Shown in pieces: positions 19,412 through 28,837 of a stretch of DNA of 64,000 nt. The notes below the pieces were generated by a model, which was not told the origin of the DNA, made no database searches, and saw only the letters and a list, made by a program, of their open reading frames with translations. The stretch is from Paenibacillus solanacearum (GTDB lineage Bacteria; Bacillota; Bacilli; Paenibacillales; NBRC-103111). The stretch spans positions 1 through 64,000 of the forward strand of contig NZ_CAJVAS010000035.1 of assembly GCF_910593845.1 (NCBI RefSeq). The letters run 5' to 3'. A program made the translations under genes and the position numbers. Positions within the stretch are counted from its first letter, which is position 1. Each line of letters starts with the position of its first letter.

Positions 19412-20575
19412 ATGTTGCAGAAGACAGGTGTTACAAATTCAATGAACGAACAACACGAATCGCAGAAGCCGGCGCTGGAGCCGATCAGCCCGCAATACGA
19501 TCCATGGGATCCGATTCGCTCCAAGCGCGCCTTCGGCGAGCACCGCCTGACGAGCGTGGAGCTGACGGTAACGAATTTATGCAATATGCGCTGCGAGCAC
19601 TGCGCCGTAGGCGAGTCGCTATCCATGACGGAGGGTCCGAAAATTCCGCTGTCCGTAATCCTGAAACGGCTGGACGAGGTGGAGGGCTTGGAGACGATCA
19701 GCATTACCGGAGGAGAGCCGAGCTATCACGAGCGGACGGTCCGGGACTACATCGTTCCGCTGCTGCGCTATGCGAGGGAACGCGGGGTGCGTTCGCAAAT
19801 CAATTCCAATCTGACGCTGGACTTGTCGAGATACGAGCTCCTCGCTCCTTATCTCGACGTCATGCATATATCGTTCAACTATGTCAATGCCGACGATTTC
19901 CACGAGGTGGGCTTCGTGAACTCCGCCCGCCAAGCGGTCCGCCAAACATCGGCCAAGCTGTACGAGCGCATGGTCGAGAACACGGTCGCGCTTTCGCGCG
20001 CCGGCATGTTCATTTCCGCGGAGTCGATGATCAATTACCGAACGTACGAGAAGCTGGCCCCGATTCACCGGCTGATCGAGGAGATGGGTTGTCGGCGGCA
20101 TGAAGTGCATCCGATGTATCCGAGCGCATTCGCCTCGAAACTGCCTGTCCTGTCGCTCGATCAGACCCGCGCGGCCATTAACCGGCTTCTGGACAGCCGC
20201 AGCCGCGAGCTGTGGATGCTGTTCGGCACGCTGCCGTTCTACGCTTGCAGCGAGCTGGAAGCGGACCGGGAGCTGGTGAAGCGGCTTCGCTCCGAACCTA
20301 ACGTGACGGTGCGCAACGATCCCGACGGCCGCAACCGGCTCAATGTGAACGTGTTTACCGGCGATGTGTTCGTCACCGATTTCTCCGACGTTCCTGCCCT
20401 CGGCAATGTGCATGCCGACCGGTTCGATGAAGTGTTCGCGCGGTGGAAGAGCCATCCGCTATGCCGAACTGTCGATTGCTTTTGCCCGGCAGCCGCATGC
20501 TGCGGCCCTAACCTGCTTGTAGCCGATACGTACTACAAGCATCTCGATTTTACAACCAGACAGGCGGTCGTGTAA
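19412..20575 (+). CDS. yfkAB: Radical SAM protein YfkAB
   Basis: A 387-residue radical SAM enzyme. The 4Fe-4S site is CNMRCEHC at about residues 57-64, and SITGGEPSYH is the SAM-binding GGE motif. The C-terminus has the Cys-rich block DCFCPAAACCGPN that defines the CxCxxxxC family YfkAB. The substrate is not known. ATG 19412 is preferred because it follows AGAGG and a TATAAT at 19384-19389; an in-frame ATG at 19376 lies upstream of that -10 element. Confidence 0.88.
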   Translation: MLQKTGVTNSMNEQHESQKPALEPISPQYDPWDPIRSKRAFGEHRLTSVELTVTNLCNMRCEHCAVGESLSMTEGPKIPLSVILKRLDEVEGLETISITGGEPSYHERTVRDYIVPLLRYARERGVRSQINSNLTLDLSRYELLAPYLDVMHISFNYVNADDFHEVGFVNSARQAVRQTSAKLYERMVENTVALSRAGMFISAESMINYRTYEKLAPIHRLIEEMGCRRHEVHPMYPSAFASKLPVLSLDQTRAAINRLLDSRSRELWMLFGTLPFYACSELEADRELVKRLRSEPNVTVRNDPDGRNRLNVNVFTGDVFVTDFSDVPALGNVHADRFDEVFARWKSHPLCRTVDCFCPAAACCGPNLLVADTYYKHLDFTTRQAVV

Positions 20576-20609
20576 CCGGCACCGCGATCCTCACGGTAAA
20601 GGAGTTTGA

Positions 20610-21980
20610 TTGGCATTGGGAGGTCACAGTACGGGCTTTGATTTCATAGCCATCGTCCTAAACCTTGTGCTCGTCTTTCTGTTGGTGTTGCTGAACGGCT
20701 TTTTCGTAGCGGCCGAGTTTGCGCTGGTCAAGGTAAGGCAGACCCGCCTGCAGCAGCTTGCAGGCGAAGGCAACAGCAAGGCCAAATATGCCCTTGCCGT
20801 AACGAAGAAGCTCGATGCTTACTTGTCCTCGACGCAGCTCGGTATCACGCTCGCCTCGCTCGGGCTCGGCTGGGTTGGAGAACCGGCGATCTCTCATTTG
20901 ATCGTAGAGCCGCTGTTTCATGCCATGGGCATTGGACTGGCCTGGTATGCGAATGCGCTGTCGGTGTTCATCGGGTTTGCGGTGATCACCTTTCTGCATA
21001 TCGTCCTTGGGGAGCTGGCGCCAAAATCGCTGGCGATCCAAAAGTCGGAAGGAACGTCGCTATGGCTGTCCGCGCCGCTGATGCTGTTCTACAAAATCTT
21101 TTACCCGGTCATATGGCTGCTCAACGGCGCCGCCAACAAGCTGCTGAAGCTGATCGGCGTGCATCCCGCCTCCGAGCATGAGGCTGCGCATACGGAGGAA
21201 GAAATTCGCATCCTGATGGACGAGAGCGCGAAGAGCGGTCACATCAACAAAGACGAGCTGGCGCTGTTCGACAACATCTTCGAGTTTTCCGACCGGGTGG
21301 CGCGCGAGATCATGCAGCCGCGGACCGATATGGAATGCTTGTTCACCGAGCTTTCCTTCGCGGAGAACTTGAAGATTGTCTACGAGACGAAGCATACCCG
21401 CTATCCGGTGGCCAAGGACGATAAAGACGAAATTATCGGCTTCGTCCACATGTCCGATTTGCTGCTGGCCGATCCGGATAAGGAGCACGACCTGCGGGAA
21501 TTTTTGCGGCCGGTGCTCATGGTGCCCGAGTCGATGGAAATCAGCTACGTGCTGAAGCTGATGCAGCGGAAACGGTCGCAGATTGCCGTCGTGATCGATG
21601 AATACGGCGGCACGGCGGGCCTGATTACGACAGAGGACATTCTGGAGGAGATCGTCGGCGAAATTCATGACGAGTTCGACGAAGGCGAGCGCTCCGAGAT
21701 TGAAAAGCAAGGGGACGCGTACTCGGTCGACGGCCGGGTGTTGGTCGAGGATTTGAACGATATGCTGGATCTGGGCATAGAGGACGAGGAAGTCGATTCC
21801 ATCGGAGGCTGGCTGTTCAAGATGCTGGAGGAGAACGTCGTCAAAGGACGAAAGCTGGAGCATGGGGGCTTTTTGTACGAAATTACGGAAGTGGAGCGGC
21901 TGCGCATTTTACGCGTGACGATCCGCCGCATTTTGACCGAAGTGCCGGACAAAACCGAGGTCGGTCAGCACAACGAATAG
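20610..21980 (+). CDS. CNNM/CorC (hemolysin C) family membrane protein
   Basis: A 456-residue protein. The N-terminal CNNM domain has about four helices ([20 protein letters not shown], then others to about residue 180). A CBS pair follows (around [13 protein letters not shown] and [16 protein letters not shown]), then a C-terminal CorC/HlyC domain ([14 protein letters not shown]). Such proteins are linked to magnesium or other divalent-ion homeostasis. It starts at TTG 20610 behind AAAGGAG. The next gene begins 18 bases after its stop, so they may be co-transcribed. Confidence 0.92.
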   Translation: MALGGHSTGFDFIAIVLNLVLVFLLVLLNGFFVAAEFALVKVRQTRLQQLAGEGNSKAKYALAVTKKLDAYLSSTQLGITLASLGLGWVGEPAISHLIVEPLFHAMGIGLAWYANALSVFIGFAVITFLHIVLGELAPKSLAIQKSEGTSLWLSAPLMLFYKIFYPVIWLLNGAANKLLKLIGVHPASEHEAAHTEEEIRILMDESAKSGHINKDELALFDNIFEFSDRVAREIMQPRTDMECLFTELSFAENLKIVYETKHTRYPVAKDDKDEIIGFVHMSDLLLADPDKEHDLREFLRPVLMVPESMEISYVLKLMQRKRSQIAVVIDEYGGTAGLITTEDILEEIVGEIHDEFDEGERSEIEKQGDAYSVDGRVLVEDLNDMLDLGIEDEEVDSIGGWLFKMLEENVVKGRKLEHGGFLYEITEVERLRILRVTIRRILTEVPDKTEVGQHNE

Positions 21981-21997
21981 AGGAGGACCGCCGTTTC

Positions 21998-23041
21998 ATG
22001 TCGCTCAGAACGCTCATTTTTTGCGCGCTAGGCATCGTGCTGCTGTACGGATTATTCACGACCGGTTTTCCGTTCCTGCTCGCCATGCTGATCGCGATAT
22101 TGCTGGAGCCTGTGGTTCAGGCGCTGATCCGGTACTTTCGGATGGGGCGTCTGGCCGCGGCGGCCGCGGCTTGCACGATGTTCACGGGACTGCTGCTCGG
22201 CTTCGTCTACCTGGTCGGGTTCAAGATGATCTCCGAGCTGATTCAGTTCTGGAAAGACGCGCCGGATTATGTCAACGAAGCGAGACTGTTCTTCGAGGAC
22301 GCGACGGCCAAGACCCAGCTGTTCTACGAGACGCTGCCTGACGGCATGGCCGAGCAAGCGCAAAAATGGCTGGAGTCGGGCGTCGGCATGCTGACGGACA
22401 ACATCAACAGCATCGTTGCTGCAATCTCCGGTTACTTTGTAAGCGTGGCCAAGGCCATTCCGAGCCTGTTCGTATTTTTTGTCGTCTTCGTCATCGGACT
22501 TTACCTCATCTCGTTCAGCCTGCCGCAGCTTCACCAATCGTTTCTGACGCTGTTCGACAAGCAATCCCGGCACAAGGTACTAACCGTGCTGGAAAATCTG
22601 CGACGCGCCATCCTCGGCTTTCTGATCGCACAGCTGATGATCAGTCTGCTGACCTATGTCGTCACGCTGGTCGGCCTGCTCGTCCTGCGCGTCGACTATC
22701 CGCTCGCCATCGCGCTCCTGATTATCGTCGTGGACATTCTGCCCGTCCTTGGCACAAGCGCGGTGCTCATTCCGTGGGCAGCCTACAGCATTCTCGCCGG
22801 GAACATGCATCTGGGCATCGGATTGCTCGTCCTGCTGCTCGTCATTATGATTTTCCGCCGCCTCATTGAACCGAAAATTATCGGCGATGCGGTCGGTATC
22901 AACGCCTTGGCCGCGCTGATCAGCATGTATGTGGGATTTCAGCTGATCGGAGTCGTCGGCTTATTTCTGGGGCCTGCATTGATTATCGTGTATCAGGCGC
23001 TGCGCAAAGTCGGCCTGCTCACGATCAATATCAAGATTTAA
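21998..23041 (+). CDS. ytvI: YtvI, sporulation-associated AI-2E-type membrane protein
   Basis: A 347-residue integral membrane protein of the AI-2E/PerM superfamily, with about seven helices and a long soluble loop near residues 85-145. The family block VDILPVLGTSAVLIPWA and the C-terminal IEPKIIGDAVGINALAALISMYVG are clear. B. subtilis YtvI is expressed in sporulation; its transport function is unknown. AGAGGAGG precedes ATG 21998. Confidence 0.85.
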   Translation: MSLRTLIFCALGIVLLYGLFTTGFPFLLAMLIAILLEPVVQALIRYFRMGRLAAAAAACTMFTGLLLGFVYLVGFKMISELIQFWKDAPDYVNEARLFFEDATAKTQLFYETLPDGMAEQAQKWLESGVGMLTDNINSIVAAISGYFVSVAKAIPSLFVFFVVFVIGLYLISFSLPQLHQSFLTLFDKQSRHKVLTVLENLRRAILGFLIAQLMISLLTYVVTLVGLLVLRVDYPLAIALLIIVVDILPVLGTSAVLIPWAAYSILAGNMHLGIGLLVLLLVIMIFRRLIEPKIIGDAVGINALAALISMYVGFQLIGVVGLFLGPALIIVYQALRKVGLLTINIKI

Positions 23042-23068
23042 CTTTTATTCTACATAAGGGGGAATGGT

Positions 23069-23953
23069 ATGAACGCAGGAATTCCGCAAATCAAGCAGCA
23101 CTCCAAATTATCGATTCTTCAATTAATTCGCCGATCCGTGATTTTATTCATCGGTGCTGCTTTCGTATCTGTCGGACTCGAAATTTTTCTCGTACCCAAC
23201 AACATTATCGACGGCGGCATCGTCGGCATCTCGATCATTACCGCTCATTTATCCGGGCTGCCGATCAGTATTTTCCTGCTGCTGCTCAATTTGCCGTTTC
23301 TGTTTATCGGCTATAAGCAGATCGGCAAAACGTTTGCGTTATCCACCTTATTCGCCGTTATGGTCATGTCCGTCGGCACCTATCTGCTGCACCCGGTGAA
23401 GCCGCTTACGATCGATCCGCTGCTTGCGGCCGTATTCGGGGGCATTATTCTGGGCGTCGGGGTCGGCATGGTGATCCGCTCGGGCGGGTCGCTCGACGGA
23501 ACGGAGATCGTGGCGATCTTGTTCAGCAAAAAGTCGCCGTTTTCCGTTGGCGAAGTCGTCATGTTCTTCAACTTATTCATTCTCGCCAGCGCAGGGTTTG
23601 TATTTGGCTGGGATCATGCCATGTACTCGTTGATTGCGTACTACATTGCTTATAAAATGATCGATTTGACCATCGAAGGCTTTGACGAGTCCAAATCGGT
23701 CTGGATCATCAGCGACAACAGCCGTGAGATCGGCGAAGCCATCATGCAGCGGCTCGGCCGCGGCGTAACGTATTTGCAAGGCGAAGGCGCCTTTACAGGC
23801 GGCAGTAAGAAAGTCATATTTTGCGTCATCACACGGCTGGAAGAAGCCAAGATGAAATCGATCGTCGAGGAGCTTGATCCTGTAGCTTTTCTCGCGGTAG
23901 GCAACATTCACGATGTGAAGGGCGGCCGCTTCAAGAAGAAAGACATCCACTAA
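23069..23953 (+). CDS. YitT family membrane protein
   Basis: A 294-residue protein with five or six N-terminal helices (DUF161; LVPNNIIDGGIVGISII is typical) and a C-terminal cytoplasmic DUF2179 domain from about residue 210 (SDNSREIGEAIMQRLGRGVTYLQG). The function of this family is not settled. AAGGGGG precedes ATG 23069 and a terminator follows. Confidence 0.92.
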   Translation: MNAGIPQIKQHSKLSILQLIRRSVILFIGAAFVSVGLEIFLVPNNIIDGGIVGISIITAHLSGLPISIFLLLLNLPFLFIGYKQIGKTFALSTLFAVMVMSVGTYLLHPVKPLTIDPLLAAVFGGIILGVGVGMVIRSGGSLDGTEIVAILFSKKSPFSVGEVVMFFNLFILASAGFVFGWDHAMYSLIAYYIAYKMIDLTIEGFDESKSVWIISDNSREIGEAIMQRLGRGVTYLQGEGAFTGGSKKVIFCVITRLEEAKMKSIVEELDPVAFLAVGNIHDVKGGRFKKKDIH

Positions 23954-23979
23954 TCGCATGTACTGAATAGGAATGAAAC

Positions 23980-24006
23980 GGACCGTTCGGCTGGACGGTC
24001 CTTTTT
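23980..24006 (+). terminator. Terminator after the YitT-family gene
   Basis: GGACCGT (23980-23986) pairs with ACGGTCC (23995-24001), followed by five T. Confidence 0.85.
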
Positions 24007-24041
24007 GGCGTGGCTCGAACCCGACCTCCGCAACATTATGC

Positions 24042-24072
24042 ACATATCGGACAAGGCTTTTTTCTATACATA
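24042..24072 (+). promoter_or_regulatory. Possible sigma-E promoter of cotJABC
   Basis: ACATATC at 24042-24048 and TATACATA at 24065-24072 resemble sigma-E -35 and -10 elements with a 16-base spacer. In B. subtilis cotJ is sigma-E dependent. The match is imperfect. Confidence 0.4.
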
Positions 24073-24100
24073 GTGATAGCACATTTGAAGGAGGCACCGC

Positions 24101-24307
24101 ATGATGGAACAAGTCAGGGTATGGTATCCCTTTGTGGGTCCTTTCGATCCTTGTCCGCCGATTCTGGAAAAAACGTACTCGACCCCGCCGCAGCTGTTCA
24201 TTCCGTTTCAGCCGATGAATTTGCCCCAATTCTCACCGCAGGAAGCATTGAGACATGGAACGCTATGGCCGGCCTTGTACAGTCCGTATGAACCGAAAAA
24301 TACGTGA
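24101..24307 (+). CDS. cotJA: CotJA, spore coat protein
   Basis: A 68-residue, Pro-rich protein (WYPFVGPFDPCPPI, then QPMNLPQFSPQEALRHGTLWP) typical of CotJA. It needs CotJC for assembly into the spore coat. It starts at ATG 24101 after GAAGGAGG. First gene of the cotJABC operon. Confidence 0.92.
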   Translation: MMEQVRVWYPFVGPFDPCPPILEKTYSTPPQLFIPFQPMNLPQFSPQEALRHGTLWPALYSPYEPKNT

Positions 24308-24324
24308 GGGGAGGGAGCAGCCGC

Positions 24325-24591
24325 ATGAAGGAGAATCAGCTTCCCGAGCATTATTACGCGATGCTGGAGGAATTGCAGGCCGTTGATTTTGTGCTGGTGG
24401 AACTGAACCTGTATCTGGACACGCACCCGTTCGATGGAGCGGCCATCCAGCAGTACAATCAATGCGCCCAGCAGCGCATGCAGCTGGCGCATCAGTTCCA
24501 GATGGAATTCGGACCGTTAATGCCGTTCGGGCACGCCTTTTCCAAGCATCCTTGGCAGTGGGTGGAGACGCCTTGGCCCTGGCAGGTGTAA
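24325..24591 (+). CDS. cotJB: CotJB, spore coat protein
   Basis: An 88-residue protein matching CotJB: a helical N-terminal half (YYAMLEELQAVDFVLVELNLYLDTHP) and a Trp/Pro-rich end (HPWQWVETPWPWQV). ATG 24325 follows GGGGAGGG; an in-frame start at 24304 lies before that site and is rejected. Middle gene of the cotJ operon. Confidence 0.92.
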   Translation: MKENQLPEHYYAMLEELQAVDFVLVELNLYLDTHPFDGAAIQQYNQCAQQRMQLAHQFQMEFGPLMPFGHAFSKHPWQWVETPWPWQV

Positions 24592-24629
24592 CTAGGCCGG
24601 ACTTGTAAAACCAGGAGAGGAGCAGTCGC

Positions 24630-25199
24630 ATGTGGATCTATGAAAAAAAGCTGCAATATCCGGTACGCGTCAGCAAATGCGACCCGCAAATGGCGAAATG
24701 GCTGATCGAGCAATATGGCGGCGCGGACGGTGAACTATCGGCGGCGCTGCGCTACTTGAACCAGCGGTATTCGATACCGGATAAAGTCATCGGCTTGCTG
24801 ACGGATATCGGTACGGAAGAATTTGCCCACCTGGAAATGATTGCCACGATGGTGTACAAACTGACCAAAGATGCCACCGTGGAGCAGCTGAAAGCGGCCG
24901 GGCTCGGGGACCACTATGTCAATCACGACCGGGCAGTCTACTATAATAACGCGTCCGGCGTACCTTGGACCGCTGCTTACATAGCGGCCAAAGGCGACCC
25001 GATCGCCGACCTGTACGAGGATATTGCAGCTGAGGAAAAGGCCAGAGCGACCTATCAGTGGCTGATCGATATGACCGACGATGTCGATCTGCAGGACGGA
25101 TTGAAGTTTTTGCGGGAACGGGAGATCGTTCATTCGCTGCGTTTCCGCGAAGCGGTAGAAATTTTGAAGGCCGAGCAGGGTGCCAAAAAAGTGTTTTAA
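24630..25199 (+). CDS. cotJC: CotJC, spore coat manganese-catalase family protein
   Basis: A 189-residue di-manganese catalase-like protein. Ferritin-like helices carry EEFAHLEMIATM and EDIAAEEKARATYQWLI, with Glu and His residues in the metal-ligand positions, and EREIVHSLRF contributes the last His. It is a structural coat protein and may remove peroxide. AGGAGAGG precedes ATG 24630. Confidence 0.93.
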   Translation: MWIYEKKLQYPVRVSKCDPQMAKWLIEQYGGADGELSAALRYLNQRYSIPDKVIGLLTDIGTEEFAHLEMIATMVYKLTKDATVEQLKAAGLGDHYVNHDRAVYYNNASGVPWTAAYIAAKGDPIADLYEDIAAEEKARATYQWLIDMTDDVDLQDGLKFLREREIVHSLRFREAVEILKAEQGAKKVF

Positions 25200-25235
25200 C
25201 CGGGAAACCGGCGACAGATTGGAGGAATGGAAGTA

Positions 25236-25859
25236 ATGGAAACGGAAACGATACGGAGCCGGGGCGAATTGAAGCAAGAGGCGCTCCAGCAGTTGAAAGG
25301 CAACTGGGGCAAGGCAGTGGCCGTGGCGCTGATTATGATGGCCATCGGTATAGTGATCTCCCTCGTGCCGAAAGTCGGCGATCTGATCCAATTTATCGTC
25401 GCCGGACCTCTGACGCTCGGAATGGTTGCATTTTTCCTTCGACTGATTCGGCGGGAACCGCATGAAGTGCAGGATATTTTCTCAGGCTTTTCCCGATTTG
25501 TCCCGTCATTTTTGCTATACTTACTGAGCGCCGTGTTTGTATTTCTTTGGACGCTGCTGCTGATCGTTCCCGGTATTATTGCCGGTCTGCGGTATGCAAT
25601 GGCCTTCTACATCATGAACGACCATCCGGAGCTTACCGCGATGGAAGCCATCGAACGGAGCAAGCAAATGATGTACGGGCATAAATGGCGTTATTTTGTA
25701 CTGCAGCTCAGCTTTATCGGCTGGGGGCTGTTATGCGTGCTTACACTGGGCATCGGCCTGCTCTGGCTTATTCCTTATATGGCGACGACGACGGCCAACT
25801 TTTATGAAGACTTGTCGCGCTCCGTGCCGGAGGCGCCGCCGCTTTCGCCGCCTGCCTGA
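25236..25859 (+). CDS. DUF975 family membrane protein
   Basis: A 207-residue membrane protein with about five hydrophobic segments and the DUF975 pattern: an N-terminal RSRGELKQEALQQLKGNWGKAV, and DHPELTAMEAIERSKQMMYGHKWRYF between helices. Function unknown. ATG 25236 is ten bases from GGAGG; an ATG at 25227 almost touches that site. It follows cotJC by 36 bases and may be read from the same transcript, ending at the repeat terminator downstream. Confidence 0.85.
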   Translation: METETIRSRGELKQEALQQLKGNWGKAVAVALIMMAIGIVISLVPKVGDLIQFIVAGPLTLGMVAFFLRLIRREPHEVQDIFSGFSRFVPSFLLYLLSAVFVFLWTLLLIVPGIIAGLRYAMAFYIMNDHPELTAMEAIERSKQMMYGHKWRYFVLQLSFIGWGLLCVLTLGIGLLWLIPYMATTTANFYEDLSRSVPEAPPLSPPA

Positions 25860-25870
25860 ACGACGACAAT

Positions 25871-25911
25871 CCACTCCCCGCGCGGTTACGCGAAGGCGAG
25901 TGGTTTTTTTT
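25871..25911 (+). terminator. Repeat terminator, copy 1
   Basis: A 33-base element (25871-25903) followed by eight T. Outer stem CCACTC/GAGTGG, then CC/GG, then inner stem CGCG/CGCG with a six-base loop. Two near-identical elements occur at 28642 and 31939. Confidence 0.85.
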
Positions 25912-26066
25912 GAAACGTATGACATTAGTCGTACGTTTTTTGATTGCGATAATTCCGACGTACTTATATCAGCTTAACGATCTATAATTATTTTCTACAT
26001 TTTGCAGGAATAAAGACCCATTATGTAGAAGAAAAAGAAGGAAAATATGGTGAAAGGAGGATTTGA

Positions 26067-26420
26067 ATGAGTTCCACAACGATTGTAAATGTAAATAATA
26101 CTTTCCAGGCTCCCACGACTGGAGAATCATATTTTGATGGTGGATTAGCCGAACTCATAGGCTGGTCTATTCTTGGATTCCTAGTCACAATATTTACGTT
26201 AGGATTTTGCTATCCACTTAGTTTTGTCTTAATCTATAGATGGAAAGCAAGTCATACCGTGATAGAAGGCAGAAGACTGCGTTTTGACGGAACAGCAGTC
26301 GGGCTGTTTGGTTCCTGGATAAAATGGTGGCTACTGAGCTTTATTACTCTGGGCATCTACACTTTCTGGCTTGGAATCAAGCTGGAGCAATGGAAGACAA
26401 AGCATACGCATTTCGCATAA
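26067..26420 (+). CDS. DUF898 family membrane protein
   Basis: A 117-residue protein with two or three hydrophobic segments. FDGGLAELIGWSILGFLVTI and a following FTLGFCYPLSFV match the start of DUF898 repeats, and a second helix pair ends in FITLGIYTFWLGIKLEQWK. Function unknown. AAAGGAGG precedes ATG 26067. It is markedly AT-richer than the cot genes before it, marking the start of the accessory stretch. Confidence 0.8.
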   Translation: MSSTTIVNVNNTFQAPTTGESYFDGGLAELIGWSILGFLVTIFTLGFCYPLSFVLIYRWKASHTVIEGRRLRFDGTAVGLFGSWIKWWLLSFITLGIYTFWLGIKLEQWKTKHTHFA

Positions 26421-26428
26421 TGACAAAT

Positions 26429-26463
26429 ATGACCCATCTCGCAAAAAACGTGAGATGGGTCAT
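26429..26463. terminator. Bidirectional terminator
   Basis: ATGACCCATCTC (26429-26440) and GAGATGGGTCAT (26452-26463) form a perfect 12-bp stem between the convergent DUF898 and CBO0543-family genes. Confidence 0.8.
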
Positions 26464-26550
26464 GTACATTTCATAGGCTTCATTAATTATTATTATTTTA
26501 CAGCCGAATTATCGGTTTGATGAGGAACGGAGTACAAAATGATCCAACCT

Positions 26551-27039
26551 TTATAGACGAGGTAGCCGGCCATTGAGTAGCGACTTCGATCGAAGAATCC
26601 GGAAAAATCGCAAATGGAGAATAAGAAGATAATAAAAGAATGGATATAGCAAAAAGGAACGGAATAAATTCCAGTTCATATGCCAGATGATGCCGATTTT
26701 AACGTACAGCCATTCATACGTGGTTGAAAAAATAGACCAGGAAAGCAGATATATCGTCTTTTTCCACCAGCTCTGTTCGTAAGGAAACCAGTTAATAATC
26801 ATGGAAGCGAACAAGGGATAGACGCCCAAAATGGTCCACAACGATTTCAACTCCGCGATCGGGACTTCGTAAAATCCCCAAGCCAAGAAATGAAAGCTGG
26901 CGAACACGTCCACAACCGATTGTACGAATAGCCCGAAAATGAGGGTCACATACATTTCGGCTGCGGAAATATTTTTTTTCATGAACAACGCAATGGGAAG
27001 CGTTATAGCCATCGTGCCGAAGATCAATATCCATTCCAA
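26551..27039 (-). CDS. CBO0543 family membrane protein, copy 1
   Basis: About 162 residues, four or five hydrophobic helices with many Trp, Phe and Tyr. FASFHFLAWGFYEVPIAELK and FSTTYEWLYVKIGIIWHMNW are typical of the CBO0543 family found in spore-forming Firmicutes; no function is established. TTG 27039 is preferred since it lies nine bases from AGGTGG; the frame also opens at TTG 27048, too close to that site. A related protein is encoded at 32095-32613. Confidence 0.78.
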   Translation of the reverse strand: MEWILIFGTMAITLPIALFMKKNISAAEMYVTLIFGLFVQSVVDVFASFHFLAWGFYEVPIAELKSLWTILGVYPLFASMIINWFPYEQSWWKKTIYLLSWSIFSTTYEWLYVKIGIIWHMNWNLFRSFLLYPFFYYLLILHLRFFRILRSKSLLNGRLPRL

Positions 27040-27199
27040 GGGCAGCAACCACCTAAATAGTTGGATTTAATGTATATTTTGTAGGTATGTATGATTTTAT
27101 CCATGAAATTTATACAGCAAGCATGGATTAGTGTTAAAATAGGTGAGCACATACAAGAAATTGATAGATGACTTGAAGGCATAGGAGAGATCGTCCGAT

Positions 27200-27451
27200 A
27201 TGGGGAAACCAAAAGTAGCAAAACGACCGACGCGGGACGAATTTGTTTTAGAGGAAATTGGAAATCAACTCGTTGAAGCAAAGCATGAGCAAGCCGAAAT
27301 TTTATTGACGGTATGGGGGCTTGAGGAGCCGGTTCGAGGTCAGATCGTGGAGATGGATTCGCGGACAGGTAAAGTTCATGTTGCGCAGTACGGAGAGATC
27401 ACGAAGGTTCCCTTTATGGATATTATGAAGGTGGATTACCCTAGAGACTAA
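27200..27451 (+). CDS. YolD-like protein
   Basis: An 83-residue protein matching the YolD family: RPTRDEFVLEEIGNQL at the N-terminus, then TVWGLEEPVRGQIVEMD and a short beta-rich end. YolD proteins are often next to Y-family DNA polymerases and linked to the SOS response, but no such polymerase gene is present here. AGGAGAG lies upstream of ATG 27200. Confidence 0.82.
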   Translation: MGKPKVAKRPTRDEFVLEEIGNQLVEAKHEQAEILLTVWGLEEPVRGQIVEMDSRTGKVHVAQYGEITKVPFMDIMKVDYPRD

Positions 27452-27494
27452 TATTCGAGCATAAACGAAACCCATTCTCATACCTGAAACATAG

Positions 27495-27523
27495 GCTCCG
27501 GGACGCATTGAACGGACCGGAGC
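27495..27523. terminator. Possible terminator between convergent genes
   Basis: GCTCCGG (27495-27501) and CCGGAGC (27517-27523) form a seven-bp stem; no long T tract follows, so function is uncertain. Confidence 0.35.
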
Positions 27524-27567
27524 ATAAGAGCTTGAATTCGGAGTATAGCGGGTTTGTTCAAATAGCG

Positions 27568-28509
27568 TTACCGGTTGGCCCATCGATAACGCGCAGTTGC
27601 TTCCCTATTGACCAACCAGATCCCGAGAGAAACAAGAACAAGGGCAATGAGGTTCTTTATCTCCAAAATCGTCTCGCCTAAGAAAATGGACGATAAGGAA
27701 GCACCGAAAACGGGAACCAGGAAATTATACACCGATACGCGCCCGACCTTATTATATTTCAGAAGCCAGTTCCAAAGGTAAAAGGACGCAGAAGAGGATA
27801 GAGCCAAATACAGAAGCAAAGATGAAGATTCCCAAGTGAAGTGAGTGGCTTTCCCCCCGAAAATCATGCCAAGCAGCGTTAACGCGATTCCTCCGATTAA
27901 AAGGCCGTAACTCGTGATAAGAACGACATCCAGTGTTTTCGTCAATTTTTTGGCATAGAGGCCGGTAGCAGAAAAAATGAAAGCCGCGATGATCACGAAG
28001 CCTTCCCCCGTAAAACGGAAACTGAAGTTAAGTAAATCTGTACTGAAATTTACAATGACGACCCCGATAAATCCAATCATGCATCCTATCGCTTTACTCG
28101 GACTGAGCTTATCGTTCTTATAAACATAATGAGCCAGAACGACGCCGAAAAATGCGGTTGTAGCGTTCATAATCGAACCTTTCATGCCGCTCGTATTCGA
28201 TACGCCGATATAAAAGATCGCATAATGAATTGTAGTCTGAATGGCACCAAGGATGCTGATCTGCCCTATGCTTTAAAGAGAAAAGATCTTAATGCCGCAA
28301 GCCCGTGCAACAAGCAGTAAAGCCAGTCCGGCAAGAGTAAACCGGTAACCGGCAAATACGAACTTGGAAGGGATGTCTTCCGGCGAAATATCAAATAACA
28401 GAAATCCGATTTTGATGGCCGGATAAGAGCTGCCCCACAAAAAACAGCATATGGAAGCAATAATGGCTACGAATGTAACGTCAGTATATATTTTGTTGTC
28501 TTTCAACAT
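27568..28509 (-). pseudogene. EamA/DMT-family transporter broken by an in-frame stop
   Basis: Reading leftward from ATG 28509 (after AAAGGGG) gives the first two or three helices of a drug/metabolite transporter (TFVAIIASICCFLWGSSYPAIK), ending at TAA 28275-28273. The same frame then continues without interruption for 29 codons (including QTTIHYAIFYIGVSNTSG, a typical EamA motif) into the remaining helices and second EamA domain, ending at 27568. One base change, for example AAA to TAA, explains the break. With the stop read through it would be about 313 residues, normal for the family. Translation might restart at ATG 28185, but the truncated protein would lack the first helices. Confidence 0.85.
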
Positions 28510-28551
28510 AGTCGCTTCCCCTTTACTCCAGTATCTTGCTTTCCGGAACAT

Positions 28552-28837
28552 TTAACGTGCTTAACTATATCATACATAAGGATATGGCCGTATTACGTTT
28601 GTTGCGCAAGTTTTGATGGATCTTGCTATACATGCGAACATCCACTCCCTGCGCGGCTGCGCAAAGGCGAGTGGATTTTTTGCGAATGTCCAAACCCGAG
28701 ACGATCGTTCACATATGATTGAGTATGAGGGCTTTATATCTGCCCGAAGCATGCGAGCGTATGCGTATGTATTGCAGCGCATTCTTCGATTCCTTTAGGC
28801 GGATGGCTACGGCTACTGTCAGTAAGGAGGTCTTTCC
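28552..28837. other. Intergenic DNA
   Basis: No gene is evident. The stretch contains repeat terminator copy 2, pointing rightward although no rightward gene precedes it, and a ribosome site AAGGAGG for the next gene. Confidence 0.6.
28642..28681 (+). terminator. Repeat terminator, copy 2
   Basis: The 33-base element at 28642-28674 ends in ATTTTTT. Outer stem CCACTC/GAGTGG; the inner stem is TGCG/CGCA, differing from copy 1 at two positions that pair with each other. No rightward gene lies directly upstream. Confidence 0.75.
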
